DNA of 57,862 nucleotides from contig NZ_BDAW01000062.1 in the NCBI RefSeq assembly GCF_001625085.1, forward strand, positions 1-57,862, given 5' to 3'. Below, piece by piece: positions 32,977 through 41,870 of this stretch. Both the position numbers and the translations under genes were made by a program. Position 1 is the stretch's first letter, and every line of letters starts with the position of its first letter. The notes beneath the pieces are model-generated. The model was given only the letters and a program-made list of their open reading frames with translations, searched no databases and was not told the origin of the DNA. This DNA comes from Nocardia acidivorans NBRC 108247. Lineage in GTDB: Bacteria > Actinomycetota > Actinomycetes > Mycobacteriales > Mycobacteriaceae.

Positions 32977-34152
32977 GTGGTGTCGGTGGATGTGAGCAGG
33001 GCGCTGGCCCGGCAATCACTGCTGGTCGCGGTCGTCGCGGCGGTGGTGGACAGTGCGCAACTGGTGCTGTGCGGTGCGTTCGGGGCCGCACCGCTGGCGG
33101 CCTCGTTGCTCGCGGCCGGGTTCATCGCGGCCGATCTGTCGCTGGCCGCCGCCCCCACCACCCGATCGGTGGTGGTGACCGCGCTCGCGCAGGTCGCGGT
33201 GAAGTTCGCGGCGGCGCTCTTCGTGCACCACCACGGCGGCACGACGCGGGTCTCCGATATCGGATTCCTCGTTGCCGGGTATCGAGCGGGCGCATGGCTG
33301 AACGGGACCGCTTCGGTGGCCACCGTGCTGGTACTCGCCCTCGGCGCGGGTATTACGAATGTCGCTGCGACGGAGTCGTTGTCGAGGAACTGGCGACTGC
33401 TGCTGGTCATGGTCGGGGCCGGGTTCGTGCCGTGGTTGGTGGGCCGGTACACCACCGCGCGGGGGGCGTACATCGCCGAGTTGGAGCAGCGGGAACGGTT
33501 GCGGCGGCAGGAGCAGCGGGCGGCGCTGGATCGGGCGCTCTCCGAGGAGCGGGCCGCCATCGCCCGGGACCTGCACGATGTGATCTCACATCATGTGAGC
33601 GCCATCGGAATTCATGCCGGAGTCGCGCGAATAGCGCTGTCCCGCACCGATGCCGAGGCGGCGACCCGCTCGCTGACGGCGGTGGAGTCCAGCAGCCGCT
33701 CGGCCATGGTGGATCTGCGGCGGCAATTGGATCTGCTGCACGGTCGGGACGAGGACGGGCAGCGTCAGCCCGGCCTGGCCGATATCGACGAGCTGATCGA
33801 GCGCGTGCGAGCGGCGGGACTCGAGGTGCGCGTGGAGATTTCGGGGGAGCCACCGGTCTTGCCCGGATCGCTGGACATCATGCTGTACCGGGTGGTGCAG
33901 GAGATTCTCACCAATGCGCTGCGGCACGGGCGCGACCCCGCCCGGCTGGAGATCGGGTACCGGCCGACCCGGGTGGAGATCCGTGAGACCAACCCGATCG
34001 CCACCGCTCCGGCGCTCGACGCGGGCGTACGACGCGGGCTGGACGGCATCCGGCGGCGGGTGGAGCTGTTCGGCGGCACCATCGACTCCGGGCCGGATCG
34101 GGCCGGAAGCCATTGGGAAATAATGGTTTCGGTGCCGATCGGGGCGGCATGA
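32977..34152 (+). CDS. NarL-type sensor histidine kinase
   Basis: About 391 residues. Five or so hydrophobic helices at the N-terminus (about residues 10-165) form the sensor region; a basic coiled coil (ELEQRERLRRQEQRAALDRAL) leads to the HisKA_3 dimerisation domain with the phosphoacceptor His in ERAAIARDLHDVISHHVSAIGIHAG. The ATPase N box is VVQEILTNALRHG, and GLDGIRRRVELFGGTI is the last glycine motif. The start is uncertain: GTG 32977 is used, GTG 32986 or 32992 possible. The stop overlaps the regulator gene (ATGA). The signal is unknown. Confidence 0.88.
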   Translation: MVSVDVSRALARQSLLVAVVAAVVDSAQLVLCGAFGAAPLAASLLAAGFIAADLSLAAAPTTRSVVVTALAQVAVKFAAALFVHHHGGTTRVSDIGFLVAGYRAGAWLNGTASVATVLVLALGAGITNVAATESLSRNWRLLLVMVGAGFVPWLVGRYTTARGAYIAELEQRERLRRQEQRAALDRALSEERAAIARDLHDVISHHVSAIGIHAGVARIALSRTDAEAATRSLTAVESSSRSAMVDLRRQLDLLHGRDEDGQRQPGLADIDELIERVRAAGLEVRVEISGEPPVLPGSLDIMLYRVVQEILTNALRHGRDPARLEIGYRPTRVEIRETNPIATAPALDAGVRRGLDGIRRRVELFGGTIDSGPDRAGSHWEIMVSVPIGAA

Positions 34153-34838
34153 CCGGCCCGGATACCGAGGAGAATCCCATGGCGGGCCCACCACCGGTTC
34201 GGATATTGATCGCCGATGATCACACCATGTTCCGGTCCGGGCTGCGTGCGGTGGTGGATGGGCAGCCCGATCTGGAATGCGTGTCCGAGGTGGGGGACGG
34301 CCGCGCGGCCATCGCGGCGGCGGCACGGTTGCGACCGGAAGTGGCGATCCTGGACGTGCGTATGCCCAAACTGGACGGGCTGGCCGCCACGGAAGCCATT
34401 GTGGCGGCGGGTGGTACGCGGGTGCTGGTGCTCACCACCTACGACAGTGAGGCCAACCTGTCCCGGGCGCTGGCCGCCGGGGCCAGCGGATTCCTGCTCA
34501 AGAGCCTGCCCCCGGAGGATCTGGTGGCGGCCATCCGGGTCGCGGTGCGCGGTGACGCGGTCATAGACCCGTCCATGACTCGAAGGCTGGCAACACGTTT
34601 CGCAGCGGAACTCGCCCCACCGGCCGAGCCCCCGGAGCTGGCGCAGTTGACCGCCCGCGAGCGTGAAGTCCTGCTGCTCGTCGCCGATGCTCGAAGCAAT
34701 TATGAGATCGCGGCCGAGCTGGGGGTCGGTGAGGAGACGGTGAAGACCCACGTCTCGCGCATCCTCGCGAAACTCGGTGTGCGCGACCGCATTCACGCGG
34801 TGGTCTACGCCTACCGCAATGGCCTGGTCCGTGGGTGA
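34149..34838 (+). CDS. NarL/FixJ-family response regulator
   Basis: A 229-residue regulator, partner of the preceding kinase. The receiver domain has the acidic pocket IADDH, the phosphoacceptor Asp in VAILDVRMPKLDGLAA, the switch Thr in VLVLTTYDSEANL and Lys in GFLLKSLPPEDL. The C-terminal LuxR-type HTH is LTAREREVLLLVADARSNYEIAAELGVGEETVKTHVSRILAKLGVRDR. The ATG overlaps the kinase stop (ATGA). Targets are not evident in the window. In the 205 bp after it I see no clear feature. Confidence 0.94.
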   Translation: MTGPDTEENPMAGPPPVRILIADDHTMFRSGLRAVVDGQPDLECVSEVGDGRAAIAAAARLRPEVAILDVRMPKLDGLAATEAIVAAGGTRVLVLTTYDSEANLSRALAAGASGFLLKSLPPEDLVAAIRVAVRGDAVIDPSMTRRLATRFAAELAPPAEPPELAQLTAREREVLLLVADARSNYEIAAELGVGEETVKTHVSRILAKLGVRDRIHAVVYAYRNGLVRG

Positions 34839-35043
34839 CCGGCGGGGGTAGCCGAGGCGCCCGCACGCCGCGCGGCTCGGCGGACGGCGATCGGCGGCCA
34901 CTGACCCGCTGAGTCGGTGTCCGTCGATCGGTTTCCGTATGCGCCGCGCCACCAGGGCAGTCGCGTGCTGACCGGTGAACTATGACAAGGATTCGTCCCG
35001 GTTGCACGGGTCATTCTGCGACCGGCGGCTGAGAGACGGCTGA

Positions 35044-35475
35044 CTAATGCGGTACCGAGACCGCGGCCACGAATTCGGCGAGCTGAGTATCGCTGACGTT
35101 CTTGGCCAGATCCGATTCGCAGATCATGCCGATGAGCCGTTTTCCGCCCTTGACGTCGATGACGGGCAGGCGCTTGATCTGGTTCTGCTCCATCATTTCC
35201 AGCACCGCGGAGACATCGGTGTCGGCGTCGACCCAGCGCGGTGTGCCCTGGGCGAGGTCGCCGCATCGCACGCGGGACGGGTCATGGCCTTCGGCAATGC
35301 AGCGCACCACGATGTCACGATCGGTGAGCATGCCTATCAAGCGGTCGTTATTGCAGATCGGAAGGGCGCCGACATCCATATTGCGCATCATTTGCGCGGC
35401 GCGGTCCAGGGTTTCATCCGCCGGAACGCACTCCGCCGTGCGGTGCATGATGTCGCGGGCTTTCATGGCTTTCAC
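35044..35475 (-). CDS. Two-CBS-domain protein, Hrp1-like
   Basis: A 143-residue protein made almost wholly of two CBS domains (KARDIMHRTAECVPADETLDRAAQMMRNMDVGALPICNND, LIGMLTDRDIVVRCIAEGHDP, VLEMMEQNQIKRLPVIDVKGGKRLIGMICESDL). It is strikingly similar to mycobacterial Hrp1 (Rv2626c), a hypoxia-induced DosR target. Such pairs bind adenine nucleotides or metal. The GTG at 35475 follows AGGAGGTCTGC; ATG 35466 is an in-frame alternative. No convincing DosR box precedes it. It lies downstream of the proXVWZ genes on the same strand with 81 bp between, so read-through is possible. Confidence 0.9.
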   Translation of the reverse strand: MKAMKARDIMHRTAECVPADETLDRAAQMMRNMDVGALPICNNDRLIGMLTDRDIVVRCIAEGHDPSRVRCGDLAQGTPRWVDADTDVSAVLEMMEQNQIKRLPVIDVKGGKRLIGMICESDLAKNVSDTQLAEFVAAVSVPH

Positions 35476-35556
35476 GCAGACCTCCTACTGATGGATGGTG
35501 CTTCTGGCCATCTGCCATCGTGTCCCAGATCACAGTGGAGGTCAATGCGCGATGGG

Positions 35557-36264
35557 TCAGCCGATCGGCTGTGCGGCCTGCGCGACGGGCGGGGGCGTGC
35601 GGCGCAGGCGGCCCGCGCCGGGTGCGGACAGCCAGACCGCGAAGGCCAGGAAGGCGTCCAGGGCCAGGGCGAGCGCGGCCACCAGAATGGCTCCGACCAG
35701 CACGCGATCGTATTTGTAGAGCCCGATGCCGTCGAAGATGTAGCGGCCCAGCCCGCCCAGGTTCACGTACGCGGCGATGGTGGCGGTGGCGACCACCTGG
35801 AGCGTGGCCGCGCGCAGGCCGGTGAGCAGCACCGGGAGCGCATTGGGCAATTCGACCCGGAACAGCACCTGGCGTTCCTTCATGCCCATGGCGCGCGAGG
35901 CATCCACCACGCCCGGATCGACATTCGCGATACCGGCGTAGGTACCGGCCAGCAGCGGCGGAATGCCGACGGTAACCAGAGCGAGAATCGGCGGGAACAG
36001 GCCCAGGCCCATGAGCAGGACCACGAAGGTGAGCACGCCCAGGGTGGGCAGGGCGCGCATGGCATTGGCGAAGCCGACGATCGCCGCCGCGCCGCGGTGC
36101 GAATGCCCGACCAGCAGGCCGATGGGCAGCGCGATGACGGCGGACAGGCCGATGGCCAGCAGGCTGTACCACAGGTGCTGGCCGATACGGGTTTCGATAC
36201 CGGTGGGCCCGCCCCAGTTCGCGCCGTCGGTGAGGTAGTGCCAGGCGTCGAGGAAAAGGTTCAT
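35557..36264 (-). CDS. proZ: Glycine betaine/carnitine/choline ABC permease ProZ
   Basis: A 235-residue inner-membrane permease with about six helices. The binding-protein-dependent transport motif is visible near MKERQVLFRVELPNALPVLLTGLRAATLQVVATATIAAYV. The ATG at 36264 overlaps the proW stop (ATGA). It is the last gene of proX-proV-proW-proZ, the order found in M. tuberculosis (Rv3759c-Rv3756c). It should pair with ProW to form the translocation pore for osmoprotectants. Confidence 0.92.
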   Translation of the reverse strand: MNLFLDAWHYLTDGANWGGPTGIETRIGQHLWYSLLAIGLSAVIALPIGLLVGHSHRGAAAIVGFANAMRALPTLGVLTFVVLLMGLGLFPPILALVTVGIPPLLAGTYAGIANVDPGVVDASRAMGMKERQVLFRVELPNALPVLLTGLRAATLQVVATATIAAYVNLGGLGRYIFDGIGLYKYDRVLVGAILVAALALALDAFLAFAVWLSAPGAGRLRRTPPPVAQAAQPIG

Positions 36265-36932
36265 GCCGCAATCCCTTTCGCCCGGCGTCCGTGCCGGCCA
36301 CCGGTGCGCAGCCACGGGGTGGCGAGTCGTCCGAACAGGTACAGCAGGCGGTCCATGACCAGGGCGAGCACCAGCACCACGATGATGCCCGCGATGATCT
36401 CGTCCGGATAGTCGCGCTGATAGCCCTGGGTGAAGAGTTTGCCGAGTCCGCCCACGCCGATCAGCGCGCCGACGGTCACCATGGAGATATTGGTGACGGC
36501 CACCACGCGCAGATTGGCGACGAAAACCGGTAGGGCGAGCGGGAAGTCGACGGTGAGGGTGCGGCGCAGGCGGGTGTAGCCGATGGCGTCGGCGGCGTCG
36601 AGCACCTCGGTGGGCACCGAATCAAGGGCGGCGGGGACCGCGGTCACCAGCAGCGCTACCGAGTAGATGGTCAGTGCGATAACGACATTCAGCGGATCAA
36701 TGACGGCGATGCCGAGCAGCGGCGGAATGATCACGAACAGCGCCAGCGACGGAATCGTATAGGCGATACCCGCCGCGGTGGTGGTGATGCGGCGCAGCCA
36801 GCGGGCTCGATGCGCGAGGGCCCCGGCGGGTATCGCGATGACCAGACCGATGAGCAGCGGTAGCAGCGCCAGGTACAGATGGGTGCGCGCGTATCCGGTG
36901 ATCTCCGTGAAATTGTCCAGGAGATACCTCAC
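36261..36932 (-). CDS. proW: Glycine betaine/carnitine/choline ABC permease ProW
   Basis: A 223-residue permease beginning RYLLDNFTEITGYARTHLYLALLPLLIGL, the usual OpuCB/OpuCD opening, with five to six helices and the coupling motif LRRTLTVDFPLALPVFVANLRVVAVTNISMVTVGALIGVGGLG (EAA loop). The GTG start overlaps the proV stop (GTGA), the stop overlaps proZ, so the three membrane-complex genes are coupled. Confidence 0.92.
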   Translation of the reverse strand: MRYLLDNFTEITGYARTHLYLALLPLLIGLVIAIPAGALAHRARWLRRITTTAAGIAYTIPSLALFVIIPPLLGIAVIDPLNVVIALTIYSVALLVTAVPAALDSVPTEVLDAADAIGYTRLRRTLTVDFPLALPVFVANLRVVAVTNISMVTVGALIGVGGLGKLFTQGYQRDYPDEIIAGIIVVLVLALVMDRLLYLFGRLATPWLRTGGRHGRRAKGIAA

Positions 36933-38080
36933 TTGGCCGTCTCCTCCTCGAAGAAGACGCGGTTGCGCTCGGCGTCCTCGGCGGTGCGCTGGCGCGAGAG
37001 TTGTTCCAGCACATCCTTGGCCAGGATGGCACCGCGGACCGCGCCCGAATCCTCGATCGCCACACCGATTTCCGAGGGTGAGGAGATGGCCGAGTCCAGG
37101 GCCTGGCGCAGATCGCCGTTCGGCGGATACAGCGAGCCGCCCGCCGCCACACTGTTCGCGAGCGGTCGCCCGGCGCGCACACCCTCCACGCCGGTGGTGT
37201 CGATCCAGCCGACCGGACGCCGGTCGGCATCGATGACGAGTCGCCATTCGCCCTTGCGCAGCCGCACCCCGGTGACCTCCTCGGGGGTGATGGTGGCGAG
37301 TTCGCGCAGCGGCACCTCGGCGGCGCTGCGGAAGGACAGCTCTCGATAGCCGCGATCGCGGCCGACGAATTCGGCCACGAAATCGGTTGCGGGCTGGGCG
37401 AGTACACGCTGCGGCTGGTCGTACTGCTGGAGTTTTCCGCCCGCACCGAAGACGGCGACGCGGTCCCCGAGTTTGATGGCCTCGTCGATATCGTGCGTGA
37501 CGAACACGATGGTCTTGTGCAGTTCGGCCTGCAACCGCCGCATCTCGGCCTGGAGTTCGGTCCGCACCACCGGGTCGACGGCGCTGAACGGCTCATCCAT
37601 GAGCAGGATGGGCGGATCGGCGGCGAGCGCGCGGGCCACGCCGACGCGCTGCTGCTGCCCGCCCGAGAGTTGCGCCGGATATCGCTGTGCCAGTGCGCGA
37701 TCCAGACCGACCCGGTCCAGCACATCCAGCGCGGCCCGCCGGGCCGCGCGGCGGGATTCGCCGCGCAGCACCGGGACGGTGGCCACATTGTCGAGCACCG
37801 TGCGGTGCGGCAGCAGTCCGGCATTCTGGATGACGTAGCCGATGCCGAGTCGCAGCTGTACCGGGTTCAGCGTCGAAATATCCTGTCCGGCAATGGTGAT
37901 GGTGCCGGTGCTGGGGGTGATCATGCGGTTGATCATTCGCATGGCGGTGGTCTTGCCACCGCCGGACGGACCGACGAACACGGTGAACGAACCGGATTCG
38001 ATGCGCAGGTCGAAATCGTGGACGGCGACCGTACCGCCCGGGTAGGTCTTGCTGACTCCGCTGAATTCGATGTCGGACAC
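36929..38080 (-). CDS. proV: Osmoprotectant ABC transporter ATPase ProV with CBS domain
   Basis: A 383-residue ATPase of the OpuCA/ProV type. Walker A is GPSGGGKTT (about 38-46), signature LSGGQQQRV, Walker B ILLMDEPFSAVDP, H-loop VTHD. After residue ~240 a CBS-type domain follows, a single clear repeat at the C-terminus (ALDSAISSPSEIGVAIEDSGAVRGAILAKDVLEQL) with a degenerate one before it. In OpuA-type transporters such domains sense ionic strength and gate transport. Start GTG 38080, 13 bp after proX. Confidence 0.94.
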   Translation of the reverse strand: MSDIEFSGVSKTYPGGTVAVHDFDLRIESGSFTVFVGPSGGGKTTAMRMINRMITPSTGTITIAGQDISTLNPVQLRLGIGYVIQNAGLLPHRTVLDNVATVPVLRGESRRAARRAALDVLDRVGLDRALAQRYPAQLSGGQQQRVGVARALAADPPILLMDEPFSAVDPVVRTELQAEMRRLQAELHKTIVFVTHDIDEAIKLGDRVAVFGAGGKLQQYDQPQRVLAQPATDFVAEFVGRDRGYRELSFRSAAEVPLRELATITPEEVTGVRLRKGEWRLVIDADRRPVGWIDTTGVEGVRAGRPLANSVAAGGSLYPPNGDLRQALDSAISSPSEIGVAIEDSGAVRGAILAKDVLEQLSRQRTAEDAERNRVFFEEETAK

Positions 38081-38093
38081 CGTATTTCCCCTC

Positions 38094-39083
38094 CTAGCCG
38101 ACGGGCTTGTCGAGCCCCTGCGCCTGCACCCACGCCTTGGCCGCGGCGGCGGGTTCGGTCTTGGCGCTACCCGAGACGGCGGTATTGAGCGAAATCAGTT
38201 CGGCGGTGGTCAGTTTCGCCGAGACCGCATTGAGCACGGCGATCAGCTTGTCGCTCTTCTTGGCGGTGTTGAACAGCGGCACCACATTCTGCGGGGCGAA
38301 GTTGTGCTGCGGATCGGCCAGCGCCACCAGGTTATTGGCGGCGATGGCGGGTGAGGTGGTGAAAATGTCGGCGGCGGTCACCTGGCCCTCGGTGAGCGCG
38401 CGCACGGTGGCCGGGCCGCCGCCGTCGGCGATCGGCACGAACTTGGCGGCGCTGATATCGAGGTTGTAGACCTTCTTCAGACCGGGCAGACCGCCTGGGC
38501 GCTCGGCGAATTCGGCCGGCGCGGCAAAGCTGACCTCGGCCGAGTGCGGGGCCAGATCGGCGATGGTCTTCAGATTCCACTTGTCGGCGGTGGCCTTGGT
38601 GACCACCACGGTGTCGGAATCCTCGCCGGGCGCGGGGGTGGCGACGCCGAGCTGATCGCCGAGCGCCTTGGTGAGCGCGGCGTTCACGTCGGCGGGCGTG
38701 GTGGCGGTGGCCGATTTGTCCAGATACTGGAGCAGGTTGCCGGTGTAGTCCGGGATCAGGCTGATGGCGCACTGCCGCAGCGCGGGCACATACGCCTCGC
38801 GGCTGCCGATATTCAGCTTGGTGGTGATCTGGAAGCCGTTGGCGCGCAGCGCTTCCGCGTACACGTCGGCGACCGTCTCGGATTCGGGGAAGTTGGCGGA
38901 GCCGACGGTGAGGCTGTCGGTGCCGCCACCGCAGTCGCTCTTACCGCCGAGGGGATTGTCGGAGTTGTCGCCGCAGGCGGAGGCGGCCATGGCCGCGGCC
39001 AGCGCTACCGCGGCGGCGAGGATGCGTAGTACGGTGCGGGCGGTGCGCCTGCCGTCGGCGCGCGTGGTGATGAGCGAATGCAC
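38094..39083 (-). CDS. proX: Osmoprotectant-binding lipoprotein ProX
   Basis: A 329-residue substrate-binding lipoprotein (OpuAC family). A long basic N-terminus precedes the hydrophobic core and an atypical lipobox ending SAC (MAASACGD). The mature domain has the binding-site blocks VGSANFPESETVADVYAEAL and ISLIPDYTGNLLQYL, whose Tyr belongs to the aromatic cage of choline/betaine binders, and the second lobe FVPIADGGGPATVRALTEGQVTAADIFTTSP. The start is GTG 39083 after GGAAGGACGACA. First gene of the transporter operon. Confidence 0.92.
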   Translation of the reverse strand: MHSLITTRADGRRTARTVLRILAAAVALAAAMAASACGDNSDNPLGGKSDCGGGTDSLTVGSANFPESETVADVYAEALRANGFQITTKLNIGSREAYVPALRQCAISLIPDYTGNLLQYLDKSATATTPADVNAALTKALGDQLGVATPAPGEDSDTVVVTKATADKWNLKTIADLAPHSAEVSFAAPAEFAERPGGLPGLKKVYNLDISAAKFVPIADGGGPATVRALTEGQVTAADIFTTSPAIAANNLVALADPQHNFAPQNVVPLFNTAKKSDKLIAVLNAVSAKLTTAELISLNTAVSGSAKTEPAAAAKAWVQAQGLDKPVG

Positions 39084-39325
39084 TGTCGTCCTTCCGAGCG
39101 GGGGCATGCGGTTTCCCGGTGCGCTATCGCTTCGGGAGAACCGACTTGGTTGTCCATACTGCCCGGTTTGCCCCGAGAACGTTGCCTACACCGGGTTGGT
39201 TTTGCGGGTGTGCCGCGGTGTATGGATGCCGCGCGCCCGCGCTGCGGTCGGGCAATTCGCTGGTGAGACACGCTCGGGGGCACCCGATCCGGGGTTCGGC
39301 GCTCCGGCGCGGCAGACTGTTGCGA

Positions 39326-40252
39326 ATGTTCGGCAGCACAGATTCCCGCGCCCCCCGGCGAGCCCTGCTGTCCACCGCGCTGGCGGTCACCCTCGCGCTG
39401 GCAACCCTGGCGTGCGGCGGCGATGACGCGCCCGCGCTCACCCTCGGCGCGGGTGATTCCACCCAGTCGAGGTTGCTCGCCGAGATCTACGCGGGCGCGC
39501 TGGCGCGCACCGGTGCGCAGACTCGGGTGCGCGGTGGACTGGGCGCGCGGTCCGCGCGACTGGCCGCCCTCGATGCCGATACCGTCGTCGTCGTGGCCGA
39601 TGCGACCGGTGATCTGCTCACCGCACTCGACTCCACCTCGACGGCGCGCACGCCCGACGATGTGAACAAGGCGCTCAATGGCGCTCTCCCGGAAGGACTC
39701 ACGGTCGGCGATCCAGCCGACGGCACCGATCTGCGCCCCGTGGTGGTGGCCGCCGCGGCCACCGCGCTGCCCGCCTCGCTGAAGGATCTGGCCCCGCTCT
39801 GCCCCGAACTCACGATCGGCGTGGCGACCGGGCACACCCTCGATCCCATGCACGCGCCACTGGATCCACAGCGCGATGTGATCACCCCGCTGCAATCGGT
39901 CTACGGCTGCGCGGTCACCCACGCGGTTTCCTTCCCCGGTGCGGAGGAGGCCCGAAAAGCCTTGTCCACCGGCGAGATCCAACTCGCGGTGCTCTCGGGC
40001 CCGGCCTCCTACCTCCCGGACGGCGGAACCGATCTGACCTCGCTGGCCGACCCCGCCTACCTCTTCCGGGCCGCCATGGTGCTGCCCGTTCTGCGCAAGG
40101 CCGCCCTGTCCGACACCCAGCTCCGCAAACTCAACTATGTGGCGGGCGAGCTCACCACCACCGATCTCGCCGATATGCTCCGCCAAATCCGTGACAACCA
40201 GGCCGATCCCGCCGACCTGGCCCGCGCCTGGCTGGACGCCCACGCCCTGTAG
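39326..40252 (+). CDS. Degenerate ProX paralogue, lipoprotein
   Basis: A 308-residue lipoprotein with a good signal (RRALLSTALAVTLALATLAC, lipid Cys within LATLAC). The mature sequence aligns throughout with ProX (ALDSTSTARTPDDVNKAL against YLDKSATATTPADVNAAL), but ligand positions differ: the ProX block SANFPESE reads AGDSTQSR, and IPDYTGN reads VADATGD, with loss of the cage Tyr. It is divergent from proX with 242 bp between and has no transporter genes of its own. It may bind another ligand, or be a decoy or sensor. The start is the ATG at 39326; the frame runs upstream without support. Confidence 0.82.
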   Translation: MFGSTDSRAPRRALLSTALAVTLALATLACGGDDAPALTLGAGDSTQSRLLAEIYAGALARTGAQTRVRGGLGARSARLAALDADTVVVVADATGDLLTALDSTSTARTPDDVNKALNGALPEGLTVGDPADGTDLRPVVVAAAATALPASLKDLAPLCPELTIGVATGHTLDPMHAPLDPQRDVITPLQSVYGCAVTHAVSFPGAEEARKALSTGEIQLAVLSGPASYLPDGGTDLTSLADPAYLFRAAMVLPVLRKAALSDTQLRKLNYVAGELTTTDLADMLRQIRDNQADPADLARAWLDAHAL

Positions 40253-40300
40253 GCATCGAAAAGCGGTGTCCGGCGCGATTATCGGCCGGTCCACCGCGGA

Positions 40301-40885
40301 TCACGGTTCGGCGGTCCAGCGTGGATCGCGCCCGGTGCGGCCGAGCACCCGGTCGAAGAGCGGACTGTCGCTCCCGGTGGGGACCGCCGGGCCGAACAAT
40401 CCGGGCGTGCCCGCATCCGGGGTGTGCCGCACCATCTCCCACAGCACCGCCAGGTCATCCTCATTCGGCTGGTACTCCTGCGCGGTGGCGCGAGCCAGAT
40501 CCCACCCGTGGATCACCACCTCGTCCAACGCGAACACCGCCATCTGCGCCGCGGCCCCGCGCACGCCGCCCACCTCGGTCTCACCCTCCCAGGCCCCCGG
40601 CTCCCGCCACGCCGCGACCAATGCCTCGAGCTGCGCGGGAATCAGCTCCCGCCACCCCTGCTCGAGCACGAGATCCGCATCACTCGGAGGCTGTGACTTC
40701 CCGATGCCCTCCTTGGTGGCCGCCTCCCGAAACGCCGTGCTGAAACCGGCGATATGCGCGAGCAACATCCCCACCGTCCGCTCCGGACTCGGCGTGGGCA
40801 GCTCCAATTGATCGTCCCGAACCCCGGCGACCACCGCCGCCAGCGCCCCTGCGGCCGACTTCATATCGAATTGCGGACCGTTCAT
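40301..40885 (-). CDS. TIGR03086-like MDMPI-fold protein
   Basis: A 194-residue protein of the mycothiol-dependent maleylpyruvate isomerase/DinB-like fold: a four-helix bundle with metal-ligand His in VGMLLAHIAGFSTAFREAA and, later, AVFALDEVVIHGWDLARATAQ, the usual two histidine positions. The best guess is a TIGR03086-family metal-binding protein; these are common in mycolic-acid bacteria and mostly uncharacterised. The ATG at 40885 follows CGGGAGTGCAT. It is convergent with the ProX paralogue, 48 bp apart. Confidence 0.85.
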   Translation of the reverse strand: MNGPQFDMKSAAGALAAVVAGVRDDQLELPTPSPERTVGMLLAHIAGFSTAFREAATKEGIGKSQPPSDADLVLEQGWRELIPAQLEALVAAWREPGAWEGETEVGGVRGAAAQMAVFALDEVVIHGWDLARATAQEYQPNEDDLAVLWEMVRHTPDAGTPGLFGPAVPTGSDSPLFDRVLGRTGRDPRWTAEP

Positions 40886-41208
40886 ATGCACTCCCGAGAA
40901 TTCGCGTGCGGCAACCCCGGCGGCGACCGCCCACCAATGCTGACGCTGCCCGCTCCCGGAATTCATCGCTTCCACGAAAACAATCGCAGCGTGCGCTGAC
41001 ACCGAATTCGGTGCGGTCGGCCACCGCGACCGTCCGCCCGAGCGGGAGTGCGGATGGACCCCGGCCGAGCAGCTGTACCGCACCCTGACCCGCGCGCACA
41101 CCCGGCTCGCCGCCGCGCTCATGACGGCGGCGGTCACCGGGTAGTGGCCCGAAACAGCTTGCCGCCCAACGGATAAGCGCGCACTGGCGGAGGTGCTGGA
41201 TCTCGGGG
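40886..41208 (+). pseudogene. 323-bp gap with a possible gene remnant
   Basis: No intact gene. On the plus strand a frame without any start codon runs from about 40939 to the TAG at 41142-41144 and reads convincingly protein-like near its end (ECGWTPAEQLYRTLTRAHTR, then LAAALMTAAVTG). It might be the C-terminal fragment of a decayed gene. The family is not recognisable. The rest of the gap shows nothing. Confidence 0.25.
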
Positions 41209-41850
41209 TCAGTCGCGCAGGGCGGCGGCGAGAGTGGAGTTGAGCGCCAGCGCGGGCAGCGAATCGACCAGGAGATCGATGAGCGCCGCGCGCGGAATGG
41301 GGGCCTCGCGCAGCCAGGTGAGGGTGGTCTCCTCCACGAAGGCGATCCAGCCCCGGATCGCCAGGGTGAGCCGGGGCATATCCGAATCCTGCACCGGGAT
41401 GGGGGCTTCGGCGAGAATGCGCTGCACCTGGGCGAGCCGATGGGCGTTCACCATGGTCACCAGTTCGGGGCTGGCGCTGGCCGGACCGCGCAGCAGCGCC
41501 AGATACGGCGTGCGGTTCTCCTCGACGTAATCGACATAGCGCTCGATCGAGTCGCGCAGCATATCCGCCAGTGGCAGTTCGGGATTGGGGGTGGTGCGGG
41601 CCAGTAGTTCGGCATTGGCATGCGCGATGATCGCCAGGTGGAAGTCCCCCAGGGTGGGGAAGTAGTGGAAGAGCAGGCCGCGGGAGATGCCCGCCTGTTC
41701 GGCGATCTCGCTCACCGACACGTCCTCCAGCGAACGTTCGCGCAGCATCTGGGCGCCCAGGGTGATCAGCTGCTGGCGGCGTTCGTCAGGGCTGAGCCGG
41801 GTGCGCTTGGCTCCGGCGTCGGGCTTGCTCACGCTGGCTCCTTCGGTCAC
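41209..41850 (-). CDS. TetR-family repressor of the monooxygenase operon
   Basis: A 213-residue TetR protein: a Lys/Arg-rich start, HTH at about residues 25-65 (RRQQLITLGAQMLRERSLEDVSVSEIAEQAGISRGLLFHYFPTLGDF) and a C-terminal helical ligand domain. The GTG at 41850 starts the protein; GTG at 41832 is possible. Its own start is 20 bp from a perfect 19-bp palindrome that also covers the -35 region of the divergent monooxygenase gene, so it should repress both directions until an inducer, perhaps a ketone, fatty acid or CoA ester, binds. Confidence 0.92.
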   Translation of the reverse strand: MTEGASVSKPDAGAKRTRLSPDERRQQLITLGAQMLRERSLEDVSVSEIAEQAGISRGLLFHYFPTLGDFHLAIIAHANAELLARTTPNPELPLADMLRDSIERYVDYVEENRTPYLALLRGPASASPELVTMVNAHRLAQVQRILAEAPIPVQDSDMPRLTLAIRGWIAFVEETTLTWLREAPIPRAALIDLLVDSLPALALNSTLAAALRD

Positions 41851-41870
41851 TGCACAACCTTACTGAACGT

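Noticed and set aside
31929..33986. 685-codon plus-strand open frame across the hydroxylase and kinase genes
   Set aside because: It is antisense to a clear three-His-box hydroxylase and out of frame with the kinase; high-GC DNA produces such shadows.
35476..35556. DosR box before the Hrp1-like gene
   Set aside because: Only a GGGAC half-site is visible; the symmetric GGGAC...GTCCC form is missing.
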